The translations under genes were made by a program, and so were the position numbers. Under the pieces are notes generated by a model. The model was given only the letters and a program-made list of their open reading frames with translations, searched no databases and was not told the origin of the DNA. From positions 248,001 to 312,000 of the forward strand of contig BCIK01000031.1 of NCBI GenBank assembly GCA_039545295.1: a stretch of DNA of 64,000 nucleotides. Direction: 5' to 3'. How positions within the stretch are numbered: the first letter of the stretch is position 1; each line of letters starts with the position of its first letter. The DNA is from Udeniomyces pyricola (taxonomy: Eukaryota; Basidiomycota; Tremellomycetes; Cystofilobasidiales; Mrakiaceae). Shown here in pieces: positions 1 through 11,885 of this stretch.

Positions 1-1
1 G

Positions 2-2307
2 GCTCGTGGCGACTCTGACGCCGCTTCGAAACCGCCTCCCTCACCGACCAAGGGTGCCTACCGTGACGTCGATATCTCCTCGCTCGACAACGTCATGTCC
101 CGGATCAAAGGCGAAATGGACAAGCGCAAAGCCGAGAAGGCTTCTGCCGTCGCTGGTCCCTTGGGACTTTCCACCGGCCCCCCTGCCTCCAAGACCGCTA
201 CGCCGTCGTTACCCACCAAACCAGCGTTTTCGAGCAACGTCAACCCGTTCGCCGCGTCCCAGGCCTCCCTTTCTGCGGCGGCGGCGATTCAACCTTCCTC
301 CGCTCTTGGTCCCTCCCTAGCGTCCCGTATATCATCACCAACTCTAGCCTCTCGTATATCATCTCCCACTCCAGAAGACACGGCAACGGTCTCGGTGCCG
401 GCACGAGCTGGCTCATCATCTACCAACTCGAAATCATACCCCGTTCATCTCCCATCCGACTCAAGGCGCCGACCGCCAGTCGAACCTAGCAAGCTCAAGG
501 CGTTTGAGACCGGGTTCGACGTTGGGCAGGCGCCGGAGGTCTTCAGCTGGAGCAAATCGAGGAGTAAAGAAAGTGAAATTGTCGTCGGTGATGCAGGACA
601 GACCTCTATCAAGGTGCAGCTTGCGAGGAATGGAAGCTCGGCAAACTCGACTACCTCTTCGGCAGCGGACGCTCCCAAAGGGTCGAAGAGGTCCACGCCG
701 ACCCAGTCCCACAAAAAAACCGACGTGGCTCTTCCTCTTGCGAAATCGGCGTCTACGTCGACCAGTGGTCCTTCGATGGACGAGTCTTCTACTCCGCCAG
801 CTCCCACGACCGTCTCTAAGCCCATCATCGCTCCTGGTCTTTCCGACTCGAACTCGACTGGACCGTCGTCCGCGCAAGTCTTCCTTCCTCGCTCAACACG
901 AGCCATTCCAGCCCTGGCTGTTGTTCCTCCAACTCCAATCAAGAACGCCCGACCCGGCCGAGCGATGGAGGAAACGAGTTGGAGACGAAAGACTCCTGCA
1001 CCAATATCAGCACCAGCACCAGCGGGACCGACCCCAAGCTCGCCCGCCGCTGCTGAGGAGGAGACAAGAATCAAACCGGCGGCGGTCAAGGAGGTAGAGC
1101 TGGCTAACCAGAAAAGTGGCGAGCAGGTGGCTGTAAAGGAGTCGGCTAAGGTCCCAGAAATTCAGCAAATCGAGAAGGTTGAGCAAAATGAGGAGGTTAA
1201 GAAGGATGAAGAGACCATCGAGGTCAAGGTCGAGGCTCCAGTCGTCGTGAGTAGACTGGCCCCGATGCAATTCCTGAGAGGATATCTTTACGGGTTGCTT
1301 ACTAATCTTTCTTGCTGTCTGCTGATGTACGAACGCTATTATCAGTTTGCTTCGCTCCCTACGAGCATCAATCCTAGTCCGGCACTTCCCTCAGCTCCGG
1401 TTCCCCAGATATCCTCCTCGAGCGTCTCGACGCCGACGTCCCAGCCGCACCCATCTACCGCTCACCCGCCGCCGCCGCCACCCCCTGCTCCTCAAAGCAC
1501 AGTGTCTCCATCGGAGTTCCGCAACCGAGCACCTTCTATTTCGACCGCGGCGACCTCGGAACAGCTGGCTTCTGTCGTCCGATTCATGGTATCGTCAGAC
1601 CTTGACAACTTTGCCGTGGAAGAGCTCGGACCAAAAGCGACCGATCCAGGTCGCGATGACGACGCCAAGGGAGAAGCCGATGTTGGTGGAGGCGAAACCC
1701 TCGAGTTTGCGAGCATCATGAGAAGTCCGAGTACCATCGGGCTCGAGGACGATGGGCGATCAAGGGCAGAGGTACGCAATAGGATCCTCATCTTTGCCCT
1801 TATCTGGAATGTCTGGCGAATGATTGGGAACGGTGTTCTAAACGCGTTCTTTGTTTCCCTTTTCCTTGTTGGCAGTCTTCAACAAACCATCACGGCCCTC
1901 GCATGACATCGACAGCCTCCTCCCTCGTTCTCTCCCCTCCGTCGGCGGCAACGTCTTCTGCATGGTCCAAGACGGGCGGATCGTTCGACGACCAGTCTGT
2001 CAAGAACGTTTGGGGTCAACCGCCTATTTCCAACGTCGGCCCAGGAATCAACCACGGCGGAGGAAGTGCTGGCCCTTTCCATCCGAGCCGGCAGAATAGC
2101 TTCGGCTCGTCCTCTTACTCAAGTCAGCGATCTAACTATGGTGGCGGTGGATCTCAAGTCAACTCTGCGTTCTCGTCGCCGTACAACGCTCGACCGAGCA
2201 ACCTGCCACCTCATCCCAGCCCAAAGGTCTCGTATCCTTCGGCCTACCACCATCCTTCGGGACTTCACCCTTCTGCACCCCCGTTCCCCAACCCATACAC
2301 CAATGCT

Positions 2308-2338
<31 letters not shown>

Positions 2339-3105
2339 AGCAGCATCGACCTCCCGCACCCTCTTCACCAGCTTACGGGCATCATCGCACGCCGGGTTCC
2401 TTTTCGGCCCGAGCGAACAACATGGCCTCTCCTCTCGGCTCGCCTGCTCAAGGAATGGCTCCGAGCCTCAACCCGGCCAGCCAGCCGTTCGCTAGCCCCG
2501 GCGGCAGTGGTACAGGAATCCCTGGTGGCCGAAAGGGGCTCTATGGGAACGGAGGTGGTATCGGCGTGGGGTTGGGCAATGCGAGTGGACCGACGAACCC
2601 ACCGGGAGCGTGCCCAAGTCCGATGATGATTCCTCCTCTGCCTGTCGGAATTCCCCAGGGTGGAGGTGTGTGGCTTCCTGTCAACGTTGCGCCTCCACCC
2701 CCTCCATCTCTTGCTCCCATCCCACCATCACATCGACCTGGATCTGGGTTTGTGTCTCCCATCAGCAGTGCCGGCGGTCCAGGCACCTCAAGCCATCACC
2801 AGTCTCCTTTCAGCAACCAAACGTTGCATCACCCCCATCACCCTTACGGACTTCCCCCGCACCAGCAGTTACAATCGCAGCCTCAACCGCAGCTAGGATA
2901 CGGCCAGCCCCATCTTGGCGGTGGTGGTGTTGGTGGCATGGGTGGAGGAGCAGGAGCAGGAGCAGGCGGAGGAGCTAGTGGAGCGCAGCATGGTGTCTTT
3001 TCGAGCAACGGCTCGAGAGGCCCCCTAGATTCGCGTGCGGGAACGGGTGGAGGAGGAGGAGGAGGGTACTCGGGGGGTTATGGGGCTAGGAGAGGTCCCT
3101 GGTGA
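2..3105 (+). CDS. Low-complexity Ser/Pro/Gly/Gln-rich protein, 5' end outside the window
   Basis: This is the 3' part of a gene that enters the window in frame; three exons can be placed: <2-1246, 1346-1771 and 1876-3105, with donors GTGAGT and GTACGC, acceptors TCAG and GCAG, and both introns in phase 0. The visible part is about 966 residues. It begins with a short charged segment (DVDISSLDNVMSRIKGEMDK), followed by long Ser/Thr/Pro stretches, a Lys/Glu-rich patch around bases 1080-1245, a polyproline run near 1470-1490, a polyglutamine run, and a Gly/Tyr-rich tail ending in YGARRGPW. No enzyme fold is visible. Such composition is common in fungal RNA-binding, P-body or cytoskeletal scaffold proteins, but I do not recognise the family. 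The ORFs on the opposite strand here are shadows of its GC-rich repeats. Confidence 0.75.
2308..2343 (+). repeat. CAG/CAA trinucleotide tract encoding polyglutamine
   Basis: Twelve consecutive CAG or CAA codons lie in frame in the preceding gene. The mixture of CAG and CAA suggests an older, partly stabilised tract, although length variation between strains would be expected. Confidence 0.9.
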
Positions 3106-4364
3106 GGCAAGTGCTGAGCGACTGGGTCGGGTTGCGATGGGTTAGGACTGGATCGAATCGAACAGAACATTGAGCTGCAGGAAGGAGGAGGATGGGCCAA
3201 GCCGCAACGAGTGTGTTGCTTCGTCGCTTTTTTTCTTTCTGTTTTTTTCTTTCTTTCCCGTTCTAGTTCTATCGTCAACTTTTGTTCGATCCTTTTTTCC
3301 TACTCTTGTCCCCTAACCCCTTTGATTTCTTACCAAATGGCCTCACAACACATCTCTTGGACTGATCTTTTCAGGCTTTGGCCATGCTTTTGATCCTCTC
3401 TCCCTCTCTCCCACCTCTGAAAAAAGACAACCATCATGCCTACTCCCTCACTTATCCATCTCGCACCCAAAAAAGCTTTTTCAAATCCTCCTCTTCCCCC
3501 TCCCCCCTCCCCTTTGCTCTTTCTGTCTTTTGTGCCTTTCGTTTGTTTCTTGTTCTTCTACTTCTACTTTCTCTTCATTTTGTCTCTGATCCTTCTCTCC
3601 TGCTGATCTATCATTTCGTTTCCTTTCTCTCTTTTTCTCTCTATCTCTCTCTCTCTTCGTCTCTCTTTCTCTTTGCTTTCTCTCTTTCTCATTTCTTTTT
3701 ATTATTACTATTTTTCGCTCTCCCTTCTCTGTCAGCTCTTTCGAGTCATCCATTCCATTCCATCTTATTGTTTTACTTTCCTTTTGAGAGTCGCTTGTCG
3801 AATTCGATATGAGAAAGAGAGAGAGCCTAGAGAGAGAGGGAAAAAAAAAGAAGACGCAAAACAAGAGTGATAGTCAAAATGTATATATAAGCAAGACTAA
3901 ATTTCATATATATATATATTTGGCTATTGTAGCCTTGATCAACCCTCCTCCGACCCATGAGTCCGACCCATGTGGGTTGACGAACATCAAGAACATCGAT
4001 CATGCCCGTTCGTTCGCACGAGGTAGTTTGTGATTCAGAAATATAGGATCAAGGTCGAGTTAATATTTAGAAGAAAAAAAGAAGAAAAAAAGAAGAAAAA
4101 AGAAACAGTTGACAGCTACTATAAAGCTAGTATTGATCATTCCATGCTCTAGCTTGGCGTCATTCCCCCCCCCCCCCCTTTCGATTTGTTCCTCTCTTTT
4201 AACGTGTTCTTCATCAACATCACAGTTGATCCCAAAACCTACCCGGGAGGGAGGGAGAAAGGGGGGGGAGGGGGGGGGGAGAGAAACGTTTTCTCCAGAC
4301 CGGCCAATGGATCAAGTTAAACCTTCTGAAATCCGATCATGGATTAGCTCAACATCAAACACCA
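3106..4364. other. Convergent intergenic region, pyrimidine-rich
   Basis: The region lies between the 3' ends of the preceding + gene and the following - gene. It holds long CT/T-rich stretches (about 3220-3780), an AT-rich patch with TATATA runs near 3885-3925, and a poly-C tract near 4165. ORFs here are low-complexity translations of the CT tracts; I see no gene. Confidence 0.6.
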
Positions 4365-5234
4365 TTAGAAAGAGAAGCTTTTTTTTTTTCTCTTCAAAAA
4401 CATGATCATCATCCTACTTGGACGCCTCGACTTAACTTTTTCCACCTCTCTTCCTGTCGTTCTTCCCACCCGATGAGATCTTTGACCCATTCCTCTTCCC
4501 ACCTCGGGAGAATGACTTTCCCCTGAATGATCCCCCCTCCAGCTTGGCTCTCCCCCGGCCCTGTCGTCGTCCTGCTGCTGCTGGCGGCGGCGGCGAGGAA
4601 GGTTTCCAGAAGCTTTCGACCGCCTCGTTGGGGTCGAAGGAGGATGAGTTGGTGAAGCCCTCGCCACATCTCCTCCTCCTCCTCCTTTTCCTTCTTCTTG
4701 TGCCCCGCTCTTCAAGGGTCCTCTAGAAGCGAGATCCTCGGCGATCGAGGCCGCTGATCTCGGGGCCGGCGGGGGACACAACAATTCCAACGATTCGACC
4801 GCCTCATAATCGTTTGCTCTTTCCAACCTCCCACTAAACACACTCCTACCACCACCGCCACTACCACCACTACCATCATGACCCTCACCCATGTTGGTCT
4901 CCTCGGGTGGCTCGCTGAAGAAGCTCTCCCACCCGCGGGCAGATCGAAGCGAGACGGTACGGTAGAGCCACGGTCGACCGAGCGCATGAAACTTGCGCGA
5001 TGTAAGCAGGATCGACACGTTCGTCAACCGCTGAGGGTCGATAGCAAAGCCGAGGATGGAATCAACCAGCCCATCAGGAAGGAACGTGAAGGGAGCGTAG
5101 CAAGTCGAAAAGGTTGTCGATTGGGAGGCGTCAGGGTAGAGCGAAGCCGGCGAAAAGGAGAGGGAACTCAAGTCGGTGGATGGGGAGAAGGGAGGGTGTT
5201 GGAGGGTCACAAATGGGATGGGTTCGTGAGGGAG
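4365..5234 (-). CDS. F-box-like exon, probably the 3' part of the 8153 gene
   Basis: On the minus strand an acceptor (CTCAG, exon from 5234) opens a frame with an F-box-like segment: FLPDGLVDSILGFA, then ILLTSRKFHALGRPWLYRTV, the usual pattern of fungal F-box proteins in which the motif recruits Skp1. It joins in phase 0 to the long upstream exon (donor GTACGT at 5453), giving a 219-base intron, longer than most here. An independent gene starting inside that interval is possible, but I found no in-frame ATG before the F-box. The 3' end is uncertain: after about base 4700 all three minus frames stay open for a while, ending near 4365, 4409 or 4430, so a further intron is likely. The stop at 4365 is only the end of the longest frame. 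Confidence 0.5.
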   Translation of the reverse strand, partial: LPHEPIPFVTLQHPPFSPSTDLSSLSFSPASLYPDASQSTTFSTCYAPFTFLPDGLVDSILGFAIDPQRLTNVSILLTSRKFHALGRPWLYRTVSLRSARGWESFFSEPPEETNMGEGHDGSGGSGGGGRSVFSGRLERANDYEAVESLELLCPPPAPRSAASIAEDLASRGPLKSGAQEEGKGGGGGDVARASPTHPPSTPTRRSKASGNLPRRRRQQQQDDDRAGGEPSWRGDHSGESHSPEVGRGMGQRSHRVGRTTGREVEKVKSRRPSRMMIMFLKRKKKSFSF

Positions 5235-5453
5235 CTGAGTTGAGTTTTGGAATGTGAAATTGTAGGGAAGATTGGCACGAAACGAGAAAAGTAATGGGAG
5301 GAGGGGGGGGGGGGCAAGCAAAAAGGAACGGGTGTCCAATGATCTCAGTATCAAGTGTACTCGCCTGATATGATCTAAAAGGTTGAGATGAACCAAAGAA
5401 AAAAAAAAGGAGGGAGAGGGGGAGAAAAAAGTCCGAGACAGCTAACAACGTAC

Positions 5454-8153
5454 CTGATCTGAATCCCTCGTGTCCTCATTCCCTGGTGAGACGCCCGTAT
5501 TGTTGACAAAGACATCCATCGCTTTGAATTCTCTATCTTCTCCTTCTCGACCTAACCCACAACCCTTCTCTTGATCTGGTCCAACTCGCTCCCCTTGTAC
5601 GTCCCGCTCTTGTTGAGGTCTGGTCTCTTTGGGTTGATGACCAACGGATCCTGCTTCCTCCCCTCCTCGTTTCGCTTCACTTTTCCTCCTCCTTTTGACT
5701 TCCTTCTTCCCAAACTTCATCACCTCCTTCAATTTACCACTCACATCACCACTCCTTCCCGCTTCCTCTTCTTCCCCCTCCTCTTCCTCCTCGCCTAAAG
5801 CCTCCCATCTTCTCTTCTCAAACTCCCTCCGTTTGCCTTCAACCCTGGCTCTTTCCTTCTCCTCATCCGACGCCAGTTCATCTGTCTCCATCGAAACCGT
5901 CGGCCTGAGCTCGGACCGGGCTCTCAGCTTGGTGAGACGAAGCGGTCGAGGTGGAATAGGCGCGGTAAGCCAAGCTGGGGGTGCATCGTCATCGGATGAA
6001 TCGTCCTCGGTGGGACAACGACGAGAGAGAGGAACAAGAGGTCGGATAGCAGATGGCATCGTCATCATCAGGTTCTGATCATCCGACCCTACGGTTGTTT
6101 TCGTCGCCAACGTGGACGAACCGACCTGGTTCGTCATTAAAGGACACTCTTCCTCTTCTCCTAAACCCTTGAGCTTCTCGTTCAACAGCGGCCGTCGTGA
6201 TGATGATCTCGCACGAAGTTCTTCCGCAACCGTCTCCGAAGCGAGCGTGACGAGTGATGAGGTGGATATCGAACCAGTTTGAAAGAAGGTATGCGAACGA
6301 TCCTCGGTCGTCGTCGTCATCGTTGTCATCGTGGATATCGGAGCAACAAGAGGAGGTGACGGAGGCGGCTTGTAGTTGAACCGAGTGAGGCTCGAGCGGG
6401 CCTGGACGGGTGCCTCCCATCTTGGGGTCAGCGTCATTTGAGGAGCAAGCGTGGGTGGAGACGTTGGGGGTAAAGCTTCAGTTGAAGCGGCATGTTCGGT
6501 TGGTTTGAGTTGAAGTTCTTCAGTGGTGACAGAGGAGTTGAGAGAGATGGGCATGGGGTCTGAAGACGAAGGAGATGGTGATGACAAAGGGGCAGCACGC
6601 TTTCGCTGTTGCTTCGAGTTAGCTCGAGCTGAGCCTTGTATAAATGAGATGGGCTGAGGACGGCAAAGACGAGCTGAAGAGGGCAATATTGGGTTAGAAG
6701 GTTGCTTGAAGGCGAGGTGACCAAGGCTGAGCTTGGGAGGTTGCGTTCTTGGGTGGTCGGGAGATGCCGAGCTCGACCGGGAGAAGGGTTCAGAAAGGAC
6801 GGGCGAACTTGCTCGATGGGACGAGTCGGGAGGGTTGGAGTGAGAGGATCGTTCTTTCGGTTTGGCGCTAGTTTTAGCCGATGTTGGCCTGATGGGTGCA
6901 CGTTGATGGGTAGGAAGCAGGCGAGGTTTGTTGCTGTTAGATGGTATAGGTAAGTCGCGCAGAAATGCATCGTCGATCTGACCAAACTCGTCCTCGAATG
7001 AGTCGGCCATCTTCAGACGGGTCAGGGTAGCTCTGGATGAGTCTATTTTGGCTATGGGTTTTGGTTCAGTTGAATCGGATGTATGGGCGGCGTAGAAGGG
7101 CATATCGACGAGTCGTGAAGCTGAAGAGTGAGAAGAAGACTTCAGTGAGGGTTTGGCGGTTCTCGAGGATGAGGGAGTCACTGATGTCGCTGGCAAAGGA
7201 AACACGGTTGACGATCTTGGTTCAAGAGTGGAATGCGAGGAGGAGGCACCCTCAGTCTTGTCAGGTGCTTTGGAGATGCTTCGATAAGGCGTAATCGTGG
7301 CATGATGACCCGTGACGGTCTGTGAGGGGAATGGACGGGCGGCGAGATCGTCTCGCTCGAGCTTCCTGCACGGTAATGGTCGGATCACAGGTAGCTTAGA
7401 GACGCAAGGTGGATTTAAGGATGGATGAAAAGATGGTGATAGATGGTCGTTGACAGGGTTGTGGTCGTCGAGGTCGTGATGAGTCGAGGGCATCGTCGCT
7501 TGACGTGCTGGTCGTCGCTTGCCGCCGTCGTTTGAGAATGCCAAGCATGGATCATGTCTTGATGTGTGATAATGAGATGTTAGCTGGGCGTTAGGTGAAG
7601 GTGTCGGAAGGGAGGTATCGGTGACGGAGGGTGAAGGGCTCGCGGACGAGAGAGCAGGTTCAGACGTCAGGAGGAGCGCAGTTCGGCGAGGACGCCTCGA
7701 CGAGGTGAAGCTGGGATCGTCTGCTCTCCCTGCGGTGGGTCGAACGGATGACGCCAGTGAGGGCGGAGTGGGGCGATGGGTCTGGAAACTCGTTCCTATG
7801 TCAGGTATCGTGCGAGAGGTAGAAGCAGTACTGGTGGTGGTAGTAGTGGTGGTGGTGGTGGTGTTGCTACGCTGGATGGGTGAGAGTGTCGTCTTCTTCT
7901 CCTTTCTCCTTCTGAGGACCAAGATCGACATATCCTGGAGACCTTCCTGATCGATGGTGGCCGATTTGTCGAGCTGTAAGCCACCATCTTGAAGGGTGAG
8001 TTCGTAGGCGGAGGGATCGTCGTCGGCGTGTAGGGGGACCTTTGCGAGTGCCTGCTCGACGAGGGATGCGATCCGGTTGGAGGCCTTGACCTTGAACCGA
8101 AGTTTGGCCGGCGGGAACGGAAGGGAGATGATAAGTTTGACGTGACGTGCCAT
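5454..8153 (-). CDS. Long Ser/Pro-rich protein with ubiquitin-like N-terminus (first exon)
   Basis: A single 2,700-base exon starts at ATG 8153 and encodes 900 residues up to a GTACGT donor. Residues 1-85 have an alternating hydrophobic pattern (KLIISLPFPPAKLRFKVKA, later YELTLQDGG and MSILVLRRR) that looks like a ubiquitin-like or Ras-binding type beta-grasp fold; this is pattern recognition, not a database match. The rest is Ser/Thr/Pro-rich and presumably disordered, with many Arg-Ser clusters and a highly charged Glu/Lys block near residues 770-870 (GEEEEEGEEEEAG, then KEVKRRRKSEAK). If spliced to the exon at 5234 the product would combine a ubiquitin-like domain and an F-box. The gene is divergent from the + gene at 8536. 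Function unknown. Confidence 0.7.
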
Positions 8154-8535
8154 GGTGGGGGAAGGAGAAGAGTATGCGTCTAAGAATATGGGGTCAAGTC
8201 AACCATGGGGCGATGAGGAGGACGTCGGATAGAAATGGTCATGTGCAGGGAGAAGCTGGATGGACGATGATGACGAAGCTGTATGCTACATGTATGGTCA
8301 AGTAGATTCCATGCTCGCCTGGTCATCGACAGACATGGATACATATCCATGGTCTCCATAGGCATGGTCTCGGATCTCATCGATCTCCTCTAGCGCGCGA
8401 CGCGTCTTTGAAACCGCGGTTGAATGGTTCGACTGTTCGCTCCGACGTGTAGTCGTACGTGTCCATACTCTCATATACTCAACACCCGTCGATACCAGGG
8501 ACATATCATATCGACTCCTATATCATCCGACGCCC
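8154..8535. promoter_or_regulatory. Divergent promoter region
   Basis: About 380 bases separate two divergent start codons (8153 on the minus strand, 8536 on the plus strand), so both promoters must lie here or overlap the transcribed leaders. It holds several CATGG/CCATG-containing short inverted motifs but no clear TATA box. No ORF is supported. Confidence 0.4.
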
Positions 8536-11242
8536 ATGGCCACCGTTCTTCCCCTAGGTCCATCTCGCCGGCTCTTGATGACCTCAACGGGCTTCTCATC
8601 CCATCTCTGGTACGCCTCTACGCCTGCCTGCCCTTGTCATGGTTAAATGCCCCCCCCCCCTCATCCTCACGCCTGCCTTTGACGTTTCCATTTGCTGCGG
8701 TCCGGTCGCCATGTCCGTCCATCAAGTCCTATCCCTTCCAGCATTTGGTCCTGTTCTCCTGTCTCTTCTCCCGCAACGCTGTCTTGTCCAAGACGTTCTA
8801 GATCATCCATCTCGCACCTCCTGCCGACGCGACCTTCCATACGGATCAAACCCTCCACCAGATCCAGATCCAGCTCCAGTTCCAGTTCCAGCTTCAGCTT
8901 TCCTCCTCCCCTATCCCTTGCTTCCTCTTCGCTGGCTTCTTCCCCTTCATCGACGTTCGACGATACGACCCAGCCGAACACCGACCATCAGGCTCCAAAC
9001 CCACCTCAGCTCGCTTCCGGTAACCATGCCTCCAAGCGTGTCTCCTCTCCCTCCTCGTCCGCCACCACTCCAAACGTCAAACACAACGTCGCCGCCGTCC
9101 CACTTCTCCCACTCAATTACGACCGCCCCACCGTTCTCCGCATAGCCGAACGATACAAAGACACCCGGCCTCTCCTGGACGTCAAGCCTCTTCCTTTCAT
9201 CCGGATTCAAAATCTCGTCCTTCGTCATAGAGAGAGAGAGCGGGCCCGCGCCGACTTGAGCTCGGCGCTCCAGCATCGGTTGAAGGATAAGCCAGAGTCA
9301 TTTGAGGTGCTTCAGGGAATCAGAGGTGTACCCATCATTTCAGTCAGTAAGAACCCTAGAGGGATGTTGGGGACCAACCGCACGTGAAAGACAACGAGGA
9401 ATCGGGTGTCTGTGCAAGCAAAGATTGACTAAGTACCATCATTCTTTTTTTTGTTGTCGCTTTTTTTTGTTCATCCCTTCTCCTCTGACCGGCCATATTC
9501 CCTCCTCGACCAGACGGCACCCAGACCGATTGAATGGCCCGAACGTGAAGAGTCTCCTCTTTTACTCAAAGACCCCGCTATGGAATTAGCTGCCCGACGT
9601 CGCGCGCCAAATGCGCCTTGGGAAGGACCCAAGCCAGACAACCCGTATTACGACAAAAAATACCCATTACATGTCAAGGTCAGTCAAGACAATACATTGT
9701 CTCGCCTATAGCGTGGTATAGAAGAAAGTGGAAGAACGGCAGCCAGGAGGATCCCCATTTTTACGATGCGTTCGAAGAGGTGTACGAGAGCTGAGATTTG
9801 CTTTGCGTCTGTCCCTGTCATTTCTGCTTCTCTTCCCCCTCCCCTTCTATCTCTCTCTCCCAATCGAACATTGTCTCACCCTCAACATGTATCCTGACTA
9901 AACACTCGGTCGCTTCATCCCACAGTTCCGCAATACCTACAACATCAGCGGTCCCTCGGCAGTCGCTCGGTTCGACGCGACTCTCGTTCCAAGTCGACAC
10001 CCAAGTCTGCCTACCATCTACCTCCCTACCGTTCCTCCCAGCCCACTACCCATCATGTGGAGCATCACCGCCTCTCCACCTCCTCCAAACCTCTCCGAAC
10101 CCGAGAAATACCGTCCCTTGTGCCTTCAAACCCCAAACAGCGGCGCCATGCTGGCGCACCATCAAGCGCTTCGTGTCGAGACCTCGAAACCTTATGAATC
10201 GACCCTCATGAGGCTTCTCACCCACCTCTCTGCCCGACCCGATGTGACGGCCAAAGTCCAGAGTCTCCTTCGGGATAAGCGGGAGAAAGTGGGGATGATC
10301 CCTCCGGTTCATCGGGATCATTCCGTTGCGTTTGCGTACCGAGACGCGCTGGCTGCGGCGATTGCTAAAGGGGGATCGGTCGATCCTACCAAAGACGCAG
10401 CCAAGGCGTTAGAAGGACACGAATGGGTTACCATCGGTCTTAACGTCGTTCTTGGTAAGAAAGCGACGCACGCTCTGGCGAGCGTGAGGAGGAAGGTAGG
10501 TAATCGGGCGAGAGCGGCGTTGAGGTATGCGATTTGTGAGGAGGACCAGAGGGTGAGAAGAGGGGAGAAACCAAGGTTTCGTTGGAGAGGTCAGTGTTTT
10601 TTTCTTGTTGTTTTCTTCTTCTTCTTGTCTCTCTGCCTCTGTCTGTTTCCATCCTTCTATCTCCTTCCTCGTGCAATCAGGAGAGGTGATGTGTTCGGTC
10701 CCTTTTTGGTTCGGGGTTTCTCGTCCTCGAAGTTTGACAGCGGGTCAGCGGATAAAAAAAAAAAAAAAAAAAAATCTTTTTCTTCGATAAGAACAACAAC
10801 AACAAGCGATCCAAACTGAAAAAAAAAAAAAAAACTCATTCCCCTTGCTAATAACATGCTCACCTGTCCTCCTCTCCCTTCTCACTTTCCCTTCTTCTTC
10901 TTCTCTCCCTTTCAACCAGGTTACCACTACTCCATCTTTCCCAAGGGTGTGACTCGATGGGTTCCCATGCCAATCCTCGTTGAGCAGATGACTTGGAACC
11001 TCATCCAACTCGCCGGTGTCAAGGCTCCCTCTTCCACGTACGGTGGGTTCAAGACCGGAGGGGCTGCAGCTGCTGCGTCTGGGAAGGGGGGTGGGAAGTG
11101 GGCTGGGAAAGGAGGAGGAGTAGGAAGGAGTGGTGAGTATCATAAGGGAGGAGGAGCAGGAAAGGCTGGGGGTGGTGGTCCAGGCGGTGGTGGTGGTAAG
11201 GGAAATGGTTGGGTGTTTGATCCTAGTAGGCAACGACGATGA
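8536..11242 (+). CDS. Unrecognised protein, probably mitochondrial, Gly-rich C-terminus
   Basis: Five exons close in phase: 8536-8609, 8742-9342, 9514-9678, 9926-10589 and 10920-11242, giving about 608 residues. I chose ATG 8536 (context GCCCATGGCC) because the long second-exon frame has no internal ATG and is closed upstream by TGA at 8680. The N-terminus (MATVLPLGPSRRLLMTS, then a long Arg/Ser-rich segment) looks like a mitochondrial presequence. The body has conserved-looking, non-repetitive segments such as VLRIAERYKDTRPLLDV, EVLQGIRGVPIIS and YHYSIFPKGVTRWVPMPIL, and a basic region around exon 4 (LLRDKREKVGMIPP). The last about 60 residues are Gly/Lys-rich, like an RNA-binding tail. A mitochondrial ribosome- or RNA-associated role is possible but unproven; I do not recognise the family. 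Introns use GTACGC or GTCAGT donors. Confidence 0.7.
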
Positions 11243-11885
11243 CCATGAACCATCGAGCCATGAGCAAACCACAATTCAGAAAAGAAACATGTCAGATGAC
11301 AATAAGATATATATATATATAAGTAATAACTAAGGAAAATACAGCCAGTATCATGGTTTTAGATCTCCCTTTCCTCCCCTCTAGCCATGCATCAATGATC
11401 TGCACCATCGACCCAATACATGTCGATCATCGACATCATGATTCGATCATAGGTGATATAAAAAAGTTGTCTCTCGTTGGGTTTACTTTATTGAACAACG
11501 CATGTATGATGAATGCAACTCGACAGCGGAAAGGGCACGCGTACATTCAACAAAGAGAAACTAAAACATAAAGGACAGGGATGGAAGGAGATGGAAAAGG
11601 GAAAGGGGAGAGGGGAGGAAAGAGCAGAACGAGAACAAAAACGAAGGCCTCTCGGGCAAATCATCGGTATGGAAGGACCACAAAGGACAAGATCAGGGAG
11701 AGAGTGAGAAAAAAAAAGAAGGAAAAAAAGAAGAAAAAAAAAACAACAGGAAGAACAAACTAGCACTAAAGACACATTTGTATGGTCATTTGATTTAACC
11801 GACGTCACCCAAGCATATAAAGCGACTCCTCCTTCTCTCCGCGACGTCCTCGAGTATACACTAAATCTTCTTTTTTTTTTTCCTA
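11243..11885. other. Convergent intergenic region
   Basis: 3' ends of two convergent genes. It contains TATATA runs near 11311 and an A/G-rich stretch (11700-11760) that is U/C-rich on the minus-strand transcript. No gene seen. Confidence 0.6.

Noticed and set aside
445..1097. Long ORFs in other frames over the first gene
   Set aside because: They follow from GC-rich repetitive codons of the plus-strand gene and carry no motif.
3640..3690. Short CT repeats considered as a CRISPR-like or satellite array
   Set aside because: No spacers and no constant repeat unit; simple microsatellite in a fungal 3' region.
3378..3864. ORFs on both strands in CT-rich sequence
   Set aside because: Translations are pure Ser/Leu/Phe or Arg/Glu/Lys low complexity caused by the CT tract; this is a 3' region.
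5131..5448. Minus-strand ORF between the two exons of the ubiquitin-like/F-box gene
   Set aside because: Frame differs from both exons and encodes poly-Pro/Phe low complexity; taken as intron.
8692..9387. Start at 8692 for the mitochondrial-like protein
   Set aside because: The codon is TTG; the frame has no ATG and is closed upstream by TGA at 8680, so a first exon from ATG 8536 was preferred.
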